Origin: Flavobacterium sp. N1736
GTDB lineage: Bacteria; Bacteroidota; Bacteroidia; Flavobacteriales; Flavobacteriaceae
Direction of reading: 5' to 3'
NCBI RefSeq assembly: GCF_025947065.1
Contig: NZ_CP109994.1
Location: 496,001-560,000, forward strand
Length of the DNA: 64,000 nucleotides
Notes under the pieces: generated by a model
Seen by the model: the letters and a program-made list of their open reading frames with translations, nothing else
Told to the model about the DNA's origin: nothing
Databases searched by the model: none
Made by a program: the position numbers and the translations under genes
Shown here: piece after piece, positions 1-9,126 of the stretch
Layout: every line of letters begins with the position of its first letter
How positions within the stretch are numbered: position 1 is the stretch's first letter

Positions 1-1137
1 TTCTATAAATTTACGATGCAGCATGCCGTAATCAGGCTTTTTCCGAAGGCAAAAGTGCGCTATGGATTTATAAATCGTGGTAAACATGTTTTTCCGCCCG
101 GTTTTGCAGATTTACTTCGAAAATCAGTCGATGCAATGGCAGATTTACGGCTAACAAAAGAAGAAAAGCACTATCTTTCACATCATTGTCCTTATCTAGA
201 TCCTACTTATTTCGATTTTCTGCAAGGATACATTTATGACCCATCCGAAGTTAAAATTACTCAGGAAGGATCTGAAATAAAAGTTACGGTAGAAGGTTTC
301 TGGTACCGCACTATTTTATGGGAAGTACCTTTAATGGCTTTAATCTCGGAACTTTTTTATAAAGCAAATCATTTAATCCGACTTAATGATGAGGCTATAA
401 AAACGCTTACTAAAAATAAAATTGACAGTTATAATAAATTAGGTGTTTCGGTTTTGGAATTTGGTACAAGACGACGCCATTCTTACGATGTTCATGTTTT
501 GGTTAACGAAACGTTACGCACTTTTGGTTCAGAAAGTTTTATTGGCACAAGCAATGTTCACTTTGCAATGTTAAATAACAAACGTCCTTTAGGAACCCAT
601 GCACACGAATGGTTTATGTTTCATGCGGCACAATATGGTTTTAAAATGGCCAATTCGATAAGTCTCGAACATTGGACGCAGGTTTATGGAGGTGACCTCG
701 GGATTGCTTTAACGGATACTTATACAACAGAAATATTTTTTAATCAGTTTGATAAAAAATATTCTAAACTTTTCGACGGAGTGCGACATGACAGCGGCGA
801 TCCCGTTGAATTTGCTAAAAAAGTAATTGCACATTACACAAAAATGGGAATTGACCCAAGATCGAAAGCTATTGTTTTTTCGGATTCACTTAATTTTGAT
901 AAAGTAAAAACGATTGCTGATTTCTGTAGAGACAAAATCAAAATGTCATTTGGTATTGGAACCAATTTCACCAATGATGTTGGTTTGCCTTCGATGAATA
1001 TGGTTATAAAATTAACCGATACAAAACCGGATAATACGCACTGGCAAGGTGTTGTGAAACTTTCTGATGAAAAAAATAAAAATACGGGAACACCCGAAAT
1101 GATTGCTTTGGCAAAAGAAGTACTGGGAATCAAATAG
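1..1137 (+). CDS. pncB: Nicotinate phosphoribosyltransferase, 5' end cut by the window
   Basis: The enzyme joins nicotinate to PRPP, with ATP hydrolysis, to give nicotinate mononucleotide in NAD salvage in the cytoplasm. The frame is open from base 1 and reads FYKFTMQHAV, the conserved early motif of the family, so the true start lies upstream; the first in-frame ATG at 16 is internal. Visible motifs are GTHAHEWF, which by family knowledge carries the histidine that is phosphorylated, then DSGDPVEF, FSDSLNFD and IGTNFTND, which form the phosphate and PRPP binding loops. About 378 codons are present against about 390-400 in the usual protein, so only a short N-terminus is missing. The gene ends at TAG and is followed by about 160 bases before parE. 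Confidence 0.95.
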   Translation, partial: FYKFTMQHAVIRLFPKAKVRYGFINRGKHVFPPGFADLLRKSVDAMADLRLTKEEKHYLSHHCPYLDPTYFDFLQGYIYDPSEVKITQEGSEIKVTVEGFWYRTILWEVPLMALISELFYKANHLIRLNDEAIKTLTKNKIDSYNKLGVSVLEFGTRRRHSYDVHVLVNETLRTFGSESFIGTSNVHFAMLNNKRPLGTHAHEWFMFHAAQYGFKMANSISLEHWTQVYGGDLGIALTDTYTTEIFFNQFDKKYSKLFDGVRHDSGDPVEFAKKVIAHYTKMGIDPRSKAIVFSDSLNFDKVKTIADFCRDKIKMSFGIGTNFTNDVGLPSMNMVIKLTDTKPDNTHWQGVVKLSDEKNKNTGTPEMIALAKEVLGIK

Positions 1138-1271
1138 TATTTTTTTGTTTTAGAACTGATTTTTTCTAATTTTAAAGCTTGTATTTTTTTAAAATCAATT
1201 TAAATAGAATTCAAAGCTGTTATTATTCGTAACAAAAAATAAATACGCTTTTATTTTTTACCTAGAAATGG

Positions 1272-1279
1272 TACATTAG
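1272..1279 (+). promoter_or_regulatory. Possible -7 box for parE-parC
   Basis: TACATTAG differs by one base from the Bacteroidetes -7 consensus TAnnTTTG and lies 20 bases before the parE start. I see no convincing TTG box at the right spacing, so this is a weak call. The rest of the 1138-1298 gap is AT-rich with nothing else recognisable. Confidence 0.3.
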
Positions 1280-1298
1280 CCGAAAATCCAATTCATTT

Positions 1299-3170
1299 AT
1301 GCTAGAGCAAAATCAATATAACGAAGATAATATCCGATCACTCGATTGGAAAGAACATATTCGTATGCGTCCGGGAATGTATATCGGAAAATTGGGTGAT
1401 GGATCTTCGCCGGATGATGGTATTTACATTCTTTTAAAGGAGGTTTTAGATAACTGTATCGATGAGTTTGTAATGGGCTCAGGAAAAACTATTGAAGTAA
1501 CAATTAAAGATAAAACGGTTTCGGTTCGTGATTACGGACGTGGAATTCCGTTAGGAAAAGTAGTCGATGTCGTTTCTAAAATGAACACCGGAGGAAAGTA
1601 CGATTCTAAAGCTTTCCAGAAATCAGTTGGTTTGAACGGTGTTGGAACAAAAGCTGTAAATGCGCTTTCGAATTATTTTAGAGTAGAATCTGTTCGTGAT
1701 GAAAAACAAAAAGCGGCAGAATTTTCAGGAGGAAATTTAGTTTTAGAAGAAGATATAGTGGAAACAACAAAACGTAAAGGAACAAAAGTAACTTTTACGC
1801 CAGATGAAACTATCTTCAAAAACTATAAATTCCGTATGGAATATGTGATAAAAATGGTCAAAAACTATTGTTACTTAAACAATGGTTTAACGATTATTTT
1901 TAATGGCGAAAAATATATTTCAGAAAATGGTCTTAGAGATTTATTAGAAGAAACAATTAGCGAAGATGATTTAGAATATCCAATCATTCATTTGAAAGAT
2001 CATGATATTGAAATCGCCTTAACGCATAGTAAAACACAATATAGCGAAGAATATCACTCTTTTGTAAACGGGCAAAACACCACACAAGGAGGAACGCACT
2101 TAGCGGCTTACAGGGAAGCAATTGTAAAAACGATTCGTGAGTTTTACAATAAAAACTTTGAAGCTTCCGATGTTCGAAAATCGATTGTAAGTGCAATTAG
2201 TATTAAAGTAATGGAGCCTGTTTTTGAGTCTCAGACCAAAACAAAATTAGGTTCTACAGATATGGGTTCTGATGATGGAACGCCTGCGGTTTCAGTTCGT
2301 ACTTTTGTAAATGACTTTGTAAAGAACAAATTAGACAATTATTTACATAAAAATCCGCCAACTGCAGATGCATTATTGCGTAAAATTTTGCAGGCAGAAC
2401 GGGAACGAAAAGAGTTGTCAGGAATTAGAAAACTAGCGACAGATCGTGCTAAAAAAGCCAATCTTCACAATAAAAAACTGAGAGATTGCCGTGCGCATCT
2501 TCCGGATACAAAAAACCCAAGAAACTTAGAAAGTACGCTTTTTATTACCGAGGGAGATTCGGCTTCCGGATCGATCACAAAATCTCGTGATGTAAATACG
2601 CAGGCGGTTTTTAGTTTGCGTGGTAAGCCTTTAAATTCATACGGAATGACGAAGAAAATCGTGTATGAAAATGAAGAATTCAATTTATTGCAAGCTGCTT
2701 TAGATATTGAAGACGGGCTTGAAAAATTGCGTTACAACAACATCGTAATCGCAACCGATGCCGATGTCGACGGAATGCACATTCGTTTGTTACTGATTAC
2801 TTTCTTTTTGCAATTTTTTCCTGAATTAATAAAAGAAGGGCATTTATACATTTTGCAGACACCACTTTTTAGGGTTCGAAATAAAAAAGAAACCATCTAT
2901 TGTTATTCAGAAGAAGAAAGAAGAGATGCGATCGAAAAACTAAAACCAAAACCGGAAATCACCCGATTTAAAGGTTTGGGAGAGATTTCTCCGGATGAGT
3001 TTAAGAATTTTATTGGAGAAACGATCCGACTTGACCCAATTATGATGGACAAAAACACTTCAATCGAGCAATTATTGTCTTTTTATATGGGAAAAAATAC
3101 GCCTGACAGACAAGAGTTTATTATCAAGAATTTGAAGGTGGAGCTGGATGCAATTGAAGAAGAAGTTTAG
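1299..3170 (+). CDS. parE: DNA topoisomerase IV subunit B (ParE)
   Basis: This is the ATPase subunit of topoisomerase IV, which unlinks daughter chromosomes together with ParC. At 623 residues it lacks the insert of larger GyrB proteins. The GHKL ATPase domain is shown by E48/D51/N52 in [11 protein letters not shown], by DYGRGIP near residue 80 and by [14 protein letters not shown] near 111-124. The TOPRIM domain has EGDSAS with the catalytic glutamate at about E418 and the metal-binding TDADVDGMH at about 486-494. The C-terminus has the usual RFKGLGE motif. The ATG at 1299 precedes the conserved N-terminal helix. The gene is 32 bases upstream of the ParC gene and surely co-transcribed. ParE rather than GyrB is inferred from length and from the partner gene, since gyrB and gyrA are usually unlinked in this group. 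Confidence 0.93.
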   Translation: MLEQNQYNEDNIRSLDWKEHIRMRPGMYIGKLGDGSSPDDGIYILLKEVLDNCIDEFVMGSGKTIEVTIKDKTVSVRDYGRGIPLGKVVDVVSKMNTGGKYDSKAFQKSVGLNGVGTKAVNALSNYFRVESVRDEKQKAAEFSGGNLVLEEDIVETTKRKGTKVTFTPDETIFKNYKFRMEYVIKMVKNYCYLNNGLTIIFNGEKYISENGLRDLLEETISEDDLEYPIIHLKDHDIEIALTHSKTQYSEEYHSFVNGQNTTQGGTHLAAYREAIVKTIREFYNKNFEASDVRKSIVSAISIKVMEPVFESQTKTKLGSTDMGSDDGTPAVSVRTFVNDFVKNKLDNYLHKNPPTADALLRKILQAERERKELSGIRKLATDRAKKANLHNKKLRDCRAHLPDTKNPRNLESTLFITEGDSASGSITKSRDVNTQAVFSLRGKPLNSYGMTKKIVYENEEFNLLQAALDIEDGLEKLRYNNIVIATDADVDGMHIRLLLITFFLQFFPELIKEGHLYILQTPLFRVRNKKETIYCYSEEERRDAIEKLKPKPEITRFKGLGEISPDEFKNFIGETIRLDPIMMDKNTSIEQLLSFYMGKNTPDRQEFIIKNLKVELDAIEEEV

Positions 3171-3202
3171 AAGAAATTTAGTAGTTATACTGAACAAAAT
3201 AT

Positions 3203-5920
3203 ATGAAAGACGAAGAAGACGATAACATAATTCCAGACAACGAAGAAAATAATTCTGATGAAAACCAACTTGATGAAAATCATGAAGGAGAGGATGAAAT
3301 TATTGATGTAGATGCTAAACATTTTGAAGGGCAGCATTTTTACGAGAATACTGAAGAAGATGGTCAGGACACGATTACGAAAGTAACGGGAATGTACAAA
3401 GACTGGTTCTTAGATTATGCTTCGTATGTAATTTTAGAACGTGCAGTTCCGGCTATTGAAGATGGTTTTAAACCGGTTCAGCGTCGTATTATGCACTCTT
3501 TAAAAGAGTTAGATGACGGTCGTTATAATAAAGTTGCCAATGTTGTTGGGCACACCATGCAGTATCACCCACACGGAGATGCGAGTATTGGTGATGCTAT
3601 GGTACAAATTGGTCAAAAAGATTTATTGATTGATTGTCAGGGAAACTGGGGAAATATTTTAACGGGCGATGGAGCTGCGGCTTCTCGTTATATTGAAGCA
3701 CGTTTATCAAAATTTGCTTTGGAGGTTTTGTATTCTCCAAAAATTACCGATTGGGGTGTTTCGTATGATGGTCGTCGTGCAGAACCAAACAATCTTCCGG
3801 TAAAGTTTCCTTTGCTTTTGGCGCAAGGGGCAGAAGGTATTGCGGTTGGTCTTTCGACTAAAGTTTTGCCTCATAACTTTAATGAGTTAATTGATGCTTC
3901 GATCAAAATTTTAAAAGGAAAAGCCTTTACATTATATCCTGATTTCATGACGCAGGGTATTGCCGATGTGTCGAACTATAATGACGGACTTCGTGGCGGA
4001 CGTGTGCGTGTTCGTGCTAAAATTGCGCAATTAGACAAAAATACGTTGGTGATTACGCAAATTCCGTTTTCGACCAATACCACGACTTTGATTGATAGTA
4101 TTTTGAAAGCCAATGATAAAGGTAAAATCAAAATCAAAAAGATTGAAGATAATACAGCGGCCGATGTTGAAATTTTAATTCATCTTTTCCCGGGTGTTTC
4201 TCCGGATAAAACGATTGATGCTTTATTTGCTTTCACGGCCTGCGAAACTTCTGTAGCACCTTTAGGCTGCGTTATTGAAGATAATAAACCATTGTTTATT
4301 GGTGTTTCTGAAATGTTGAAAATTTCGACGCACAGAACGGTTGATTTGCTTAAACAGGAATTAGAAATTCAACTGGAAGAATTAAAAAATAAATGGCATT
4401 TCTCTACTTTAGAGAAAATCTTCATTCGTGAAGAAATGTACATTGAGTTCAAATTATATTCAGACAGAGAATCTCTTTATAAATATTTATATGACCGATT
4501 TGAGCCTTTCAAAAAATCATTTGTCAGAGAAATCAACGATGAGGATTTGCAAAGACTGACTCAAATTCCGATGATTCGTATTACCCGTTTTGACTCTGAT
4601 AAGGCTGATGATTTTATCGCTAAGTTAGAAGATGAAATGAAAGAAGTACAGCATAATCTGGAGCATTTAACGGATTTTGCCATTGCTTATTTTACGAAAT
4701 TAAAAGAGAAATACGGAAAAGGACGTGAACGTCAGACAGAACTTCGTGTTTTTGATAATGTTGAGGCGACAAAAGTAGTTTTAAGAAATACAAAATTATA
4801 CGTAAATCGTGAAGAAGGTTTTGTTGGAACTTCTCTTAAAAAAGACGAATACGTTACTGATTGCTCTGATATCGACGATGTTATTGTGTTTTTACGAGAC
4901 GGAAAAATGCTGGTGACAAAAGTAGATGCCAAAACATTTGTTGGAAAAGACATTATTCACATTGCCATTTTTGATAAGAGCGATAAACGTACAATTTACA
5001 ATATGATTTATCGTGACGGAAAATCAGGTCCGTCTTATATCAAGCGCTTCAATGTTTCGGGAGTTACGCGTGATAAACCTTATGATTTAACGAATGAAAC
5101 TGCTGGTTCGCAAGTGGTTTATTTTTCACATAATCCAAATGGAGAAGCAGAGGTAATTACAATTTTATTGCGTCAGGTTGGAACGATCAAGAAACTGAAA
5201 TTTGATATTGATTTTGCCAATTTAGCGATTAAAGGGCGTGCATCAAAAGGAAATTTGGTAACGAAATATCCAATTAAAAAAATCGAATTAAAAGAAAAAG
5301 GAATTTCGACTTTACTACCAAGAAAAGTTTGGTTTGATGATACTGTTAAACGTTTAAATGTTGATGCAAGAGGTGAATTATTAGGAGAATTTAAACCAAG
5401 TGATAAAATCTTAATTATTAATCAATCCGGAAAACTAAAAGTTATAATTCCTGAATTATCGACTCATTTTGATGAAGATATGATTGTTTTGGAAAAATGG
5501 AAACCTAAAAAACCAATTTCGGCCATTTATTATGATGGAGAAAAAGAGCGTTATTATTTAAAACGCTTTTTGGTTGAAACCGAAAATAAAGAAGAAAGCT
5601 TTATTACAGAACATCCAAATTCGCAATTAGAGATTGTATCAACAGATTATCGTCCGTTGGCGCAATTGGTTTTTGCAAAAGTAAAAGGCGTTCAAAAAGA
5701 AGATTTGCATATAGATGTTGAAGACTTTATAGCCGTAAAAGGTTTTAAAGCTTTAGGAAATCAATTAACGACTGAAAAGTTAAAACAGGTTAATCTTTTA
5801 GAGCCACTACCTTATGAAGAACCTGTTGAGGAAGTTCCGGAAGTTCCGGAGATTTCAGATGATGATCCTGTCGAAACTGAATTAGATGATGACGGACAAA
5901 TAGGTCTCGTTTTAGAATAA
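3203..5920 (+). CDS. parC: DNA topoisomerase IV subunit A (ParC/GyrA family)
   Basis: This is the DNA-cleaving subunit that partners ParE. The breakage-reunion domain carries the catalytic tyrosine at residue 163, in AAASRYIEARLS; its codon is at 3689-3691. The quinolone-determining region is visible as YHPHGDASIGDAM at about 121-133. At 905 residues it is longer than proteobacterial ParC. The extra length includes a strongly acidic N-terminal tail of about 50 residues before the conserved ITKVTGMYKDWFLDYA segment and an acidic, proline-rich C-terminal tail. The C-terminal DNA-wrapping domain is present but divergent. It follows parE in the same operon and is ended by a strong terminator at 5929. 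Confidence 0.93.
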   Translation: MKDEEDDNIIPDNEENNSDENQLDENHEGEDEIIDVDAKHFEGQHFYENTEEDGQDTITKVTGMYKDWFLDYASYVILERAVPAIEDGFKPVQRRIMHSLKELDDGRYNKVANVVGHTMQYHPHGDASIGDAMVQIGQKDLLIDCQGNWGNILTGDGAAASRYIEARLSKFALEVLYSPKITDWGVSYDGRRAEPNNLPVKFPLLLAQGAEGIAVGLSTKVLPHNFNELIDASIKILKGKAFTLYPDFMTQGIADVSNYNDGLRGGRVRVRAKIAQLDKNTLVITQIPFSTNTTTLIDSILKANDKGKIKIKKIEDNTAADVEILIHLFPGVSPDKTIDALFAFTACETSVAPLGCVIEDNKPLFIGVSEMLKISTHRTVDLLKQELEIQLEELKNKWHFSTLEKIFIREEMYIEFKLYSDRESLYKYLYDRFEPFKKSFVREINDEDLQRLTQIPMIRITRFDSDKADDFIAKLEDEMKEVQHNLEHLTDFAIAYFTKLKEKYGKGRERQTELRVFDNVEATKVVLRNTKLYVNREEGFVGTSLKKDEYVTDCSDIDDVIVFLRDGKMLVTKVDAKTFVGKDIIHIAIFDKSDKRTIYNMIYRDGKSGPSYIKRFNVSGVTRDKPYDLTNETAGSQVVYFSHNPNGEAEVITILLRQVGTIKKLKFDIDFANLAIKGRASKGNLVTKYPIKKIELKEKGISTLLPRKVWFDDTVKRLNVDARGELLGEFKPSDKILIINQSGKLKVIIPELSTHFDEDMIVLEKWKPKKPISAIYYDGEKERYYLKRFLVETENKEESFITEHPNSQLEIVSTDYRPLAQLVFAKVKGVQKEDLHIDVEDFIAVKGFKALGNQLTTEKLKQVNLLEPLPYEEPVEEVPEVPEISDDDPVETELDDDGQIGLVLE

Positions 5921-5928
5921 TAACTAAA

Positions 5929-5960
5929 AACCGCTAAGATTTTCTTAGCGGTTTTTTTTT
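5929..5960 (+). terminator. Rho-independent terminator of parE-parC
   Basis: A perfect inverted repeat, AACCGCTAAG and CTTAGCGGTT around a five-base loop, is followed directly by a run of T. It begins eight bases after the parC stop. Confidence 0.9.
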
Positions 5961-6085
5961 GCTTTTTTTTTAATTGTTAAAGTCACACTAATAATGTCCT
6001 ATTCTGATACTATCGTGGCTTATTGGGGAAGAATTTGAAATTATTAATGGCATTCTTTGTAAGAATAACTTTAAAATTAAAAGCA

Positions 6086-6850
6086 ATGAAAAAATTACTA
6101 TGTTTATTAAGTGCTGTTTTAGTGACGTTTACTTCTTGTTCAAAGGATGATAATAATGATCCACCTGTTTCGGTTTCTCCAATTTTATTAAAAAACACAA
6201 CTTTTATTGAAAGTGATGGAACTTCTTCTTTAGAGGAAAATGTATATAATGGAAATAAAATTGTAAGCATGACAGGAGAAGATTATGTAATAAAATATAC
6301 TTATTTAGGGGATCAAATAACAAAAGAAGAAGAATTCGACAAAAATGGTAAACTTGAATACATTACAGAATATGCTTATACTAGCGGAAAATTAACTAGT
6401 CTTATTGAAAAGAACAATGAAAGTGTTGATTATTATAAAACCCAATATACTCATGGCACAGACGGAATTGTGTCTTATGACAGATTAAAGGGCAATAGTT
6501 CAACCGGTATTGAAGAGAAAAATGGAGCTAGTGGAAAATTAACATTTAAGGATGGCAATTTGATAAAGCGTGAAATTTCTGAGCCTGGTTCTGAAAGATT
6601 AGAAATATATGAATATGATAATAAAAACCATCCGTTTAAAAATATTCTAGGATTTAATCTGTTACTGAATGTTGCCTCCGTTAATAATTTAATCAAAGAA
6701 ACTACTACTTCAGGATCTGGAGATAATATTCATACAAGTATAACAACATATACTTATAAATATGATGTTAACAACTATCCAACAGAAGAAGTAGCAACCT
6801 TTCCAAAAGGTAATTCAGTTTCAACTGAAACTACACAATTTGTTTACTAG
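6086..6850 (+). CDS. Lipoprotein of unknown function
   Basis: The product is 254 residues with a lipoprotein signal, MKKLLCLLSAVLVTFTSC, followed by an acidic SKDDNND linker, the pattern of Bacteroidetes surface-exposed lipoproteins. I chose the ATG at 6086 because it begins the signal peptide; a TTG at 6023 in the same frame would add an unlikely 21 residues. The body has repeated short strands of the type 'YNGNKI', 'YTSGKLTSL' and 'YEYDNKNHP', resembling the loosely YD-like repeats of Bacteroidetes DUF4595-type lipoproteins, which suggests a beta-rich extracellular fold. That family link is from memory and is only a suggestion. It stands alone between two terminators. Confidence 0.75.
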   Translation: MKKLLCLLSAVLVTFTSCSKDDNNDPPVSVSPILLKNTTFIESDGTSSLEENVYNGNKIVSMTGEDYVIKYTYLGDQITKEEEFDKNGKLEYITEYAYTSGKLTSLIEKNNESVDYYKTQYTHGTDGIVSYDRLKGNSSTGIEEKNGASGKLTFKDGNLIKREISEPGSERLEIYEYDNKNHPFKNILGFNLLLNVASVNNLIKETTTSGSGDNIHTSITTYTYKYDVNNYPTEEVATFPKGNSVSTETTQFVY

Positions 6851-6872
6851 TAAATTCAATAAAAAATAAGAA

Positions 6873-6920
6873 AAGCCAAATACTATAATTCTAAAATAAT
6901 TAAAGTATTTGGTTTTTTTA
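6873..6920 (+). terminator. Terminator after the lipoprotein gene
   Basis: Arms GCCAAATACT and AGTATTTGG flank an AT-rich loop and are followed by seven T. It starts about 25 bases after the stop codon at 6850. Confidence 0.7.
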
Positions 6921-6992
6921 TATTCAAAAGGACATATTTTTTAAGCTGATTTCATAACTGTTTTTTAATTGTTATTTCTAAAAAAATATTAG

Positions 6993-7022
6993 TTGTCAGT
7001 TCATTTTAAAAAATTACTTTTG
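6993..7022 (+). promoter_or_regulatory. Promoter of the surface-toxin locus
   Basis: A TTG at 6993-6995 is separated by 19 bases from TACTTTTG at 7015-7022. This fits the Bacteroidetes sigma-A consensus (TTTG at -33, TAnnTTTG at -7). The expected start is near 7029, giving a leader of about 27 bases before the ATG at 7056. It is the clearest promoter in the window and would drive the tightly packed 7056-19802 genes. Confidence 0.65.
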
Positions 7023-7055
7023 TTTTTTTTAATACGGAAATAATTACATAAAGGA

Positions 7056-9122
7056 ATGTTAAAAATTAAACTTCTTTCTATCTTTCTATTGTTTGTTTTG
7101 CTGGGATTTTCGCAAACTAAAAAGGCGACTGTCATGGTTAATGCGAGGGCTCAAAAAGATAAAATTTTGATTAGATGGGCTGTTAATTCTCCAAGTGAAT
7201 GGCAAAAAGCAAATAAGAAAGGATTTGTAATTACCAGAACTACAGTATTACGAGATGGAAATATCGTATCTAAACCAGAAAAAATTATCCTTACACCCAA
7301 GCCATTAATTCCTGAACCTTTGGATTCCTGGATTGATTTGGTACAAAAAGACAGTAATGCTGCAATTATTGCGCAATCGATCTATGGTGATAGTTTTGAA
7401 GTTTCAGGAGCGAAAGAGGGCGATATATCTACCATAATCAACATGGCTGACGAACTCGATCAGCGTTATACATTTGCACTTTATGCTGCCGATATGAGTT
7501 TTTCTTCTGCGGTAAAAGCAGGTTGGGGATTTGTAGATTCAGATGTCAAAAAAAATGAAGTATATGCTTATCAGGTAAAGGTTTTTGAAAGTCCACAAGT
7601 TAAAGAATCCTCTTATATGATTGGTTTGAAAGACTATAGTGTTCTGCCTGCGCCAACGGATTTTATTGCAGTACCTGATGATAAAAAAATACTGCTTTCC
7701 TGGGATTACGAAACCTTCAAAAGAATTTATACATCATTTATGGTAGAGAAATCTTCTGATGGTATCAACTTTAGTCCAATAGCCAATACACCTTTGGTAA
7801 ACTTAAATGATAAAGAAGATCATCCGTCTAAAACCATGTATTATGTAGATACGCTCAGCGTAAACGATAAAATATACCATTACCGATTATATGGTATAAC
7901 CTCGTTTGGAGAAAAAGGAGAACTGACAAAACCTATCACTGCAACAGGAATTGCTGCCGTGGTTACTCCGGCAAGAATAATCGATTATAAGATTATAAAT
8001 TCGAACGAAGTTAATCTGGAATGGGAATATCCTGCAGCATCAGAAGGTTTTATTCAGGGTTATGAAATTAATTTAGCAGATAATGATAAAGGTCCGTATA
8101 AAGTGGTTTCTAAAATTATTCCTCCTTCTGAGAGAAAACTAAATTTTAAGGAAAATTTATATCCGTCCAATTATTTTACCATATCTGTTATTGGTAAAAA
8201 TAACCAGCGATTAACATCTCAGAGTATGCTGGTTCAGCCTGTAGATTCTATACCACCGGCAAAACCAATTGGTCTTGAAGGTGTAATTGATAGTCTTGGA
8301 GTGGTACGATTGAAATGGAAACCAAATCAGGAAAAAGATTTACGTGGATATCGTATTTTAAAAGCCAATAATACCGGTGAAGAGTTTGTCGATATTTATC
8401 ATAAATCTTTTGTTGGCACAAATTATAAGGACAGTGTGAGCCTGAAAATGACAAACAGCAAGGTATATTATAGAATTGCTGCAGAAGATATGCGCTTTAA
8501 TATTTCAGATCCATCTGATGTTTTGGTATTAGATAAACCGGATAAAATTCCGCCGGCCGCACCAATTTTTAAAGATTATGATAATAAAGACGGTAAAGTT
8601 CATTTAAAATGGATTCGCAGTTATAGTGAAGATGTAGTAGGATATAGTTTAAGAAGGAGAGAAAAAGGACAGGAGAAATGGCTGGAGATTAAACAAATAA
8701 ATGATACTATTCAGGAATTTACAGATGACAGGGTAGAGAACAAAAAAACATATCAATATGCTATTCTGGCTAAGGATAAAAGTAACCTCTGGTCGTCATT
8801 CGATCATTCTGTGGTAACAGTTCAGGTTATGGATTTTACACCCGTGAAAATAATTACGTTTTTACAAGGTCTGCCTGATCGGGAAAATAAAAAAATAACC
8901 CTGACTTGGGATTATAATAAAACCAAGGACAAGGTTTTAAGTATGAGTATTTATAAAAATTTAAAAGGAACACCGCCAACTTTATGGAAAGAAATAAATG
9001 GTGATGTTTTTACTTTAGAAGATAAAAATTTAAAAATAAACATGGAATATGAATATCATTTGATTCCAAGTTTACAGAGTAACAGTCCGGCAAAAGAAGA
9101 AGTTTTAACAGTTGTATATTAA
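7056..9122 (+). CDS. Secreted fibronectin type III repeat protein
   Basis: The 688-residue product starts with a signal peptide ending near GFSQ (about residue 20). From about residue 205 onward it has a run of fibronectin type III-like domains, each marked by the pattern 'APTDFIAVPDDKKILLSWDY', 'VVRLKWKPNQEKDLRGYRIL' and 'KVHLKWIRSYSEDVVGYSLR', with proline-rich joints such as SIPPAKP and KIPPAAP. The first 200 residues are a separate unknown domain. There is no T9SS sorting domain at the C-terminus, so it is probably periplasmic or attached to the outer membrane through partners. The stop is only four bases before the next start. It is first in the operon with the SprB-repeat protein and the toxin-like protein, so a structural or export role for that complex is inferred. 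Confidence 0.8.
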   Translation: MLKIKLLSIFLLFVLLGFSQTKKATVMVNARAQKDKILIRWAVNSPSEWQKANKKGFVITRTTVLRDGNIVSKPEKIILTPKPLIPEPLDSWIDLVQKDSNAAIIAQSIYGDSFEVSGAKEGDISTIINMADELDQRYTFALYAADMSFSSAVKAGWGFVDSDVKKNEVYAYQVKVFESPQVKESSYMIGLKDYSVLPAPTDFIAVPDDKKILLSWDYETFKRIYTSFMVEKSSDGINFSPIANTPLVNLNDKEDHPSKTMYYVDTLSVNDKIYHYRLYGITSFGEKGELTKPITATGIAAVVTPARIIDYKIINSNEVNLEWEYPAASEGFIQGYEINLADNDKGPYKVVSKIIPPSERKLNFKENLYPSNYFTISVIGKNNQRLTSQSMLVQPVDSIPPAKPIGLEGVIDSLGVVRLKWKPNQEKDLRGYRILKANNTGEEFVDIYHKSFVGTNYKDSVSLKMTNSKVYYRIAAEDMRFNISDPSDVLVLDKPDKIPPAAPIFKDYDNKDGKVHLKWIRSYSEDVVGYSLRRREKGQEKWLEIKQINDTIQEFTDDRVENKKTYQYAILAKDKSNLWSSFDHSVVTVQVMDFTPVKIITFLQGLPDRENKKITLTWDYNKTKDKVLSMSIYKNLKGTPPTLWKEINGDVFTLEDKNLKINMEYEYHLIPSLQSNSPAKEEVLTVVY

Positions 9123-9126
9123 GCCT

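Noticed and set aside
834..1133. A 99-codon open frame on the minus strand
   Set aside because: It lies fully inside the pncB coding region, which has clear family motifs; the opposite frame has no start signal or known domain.
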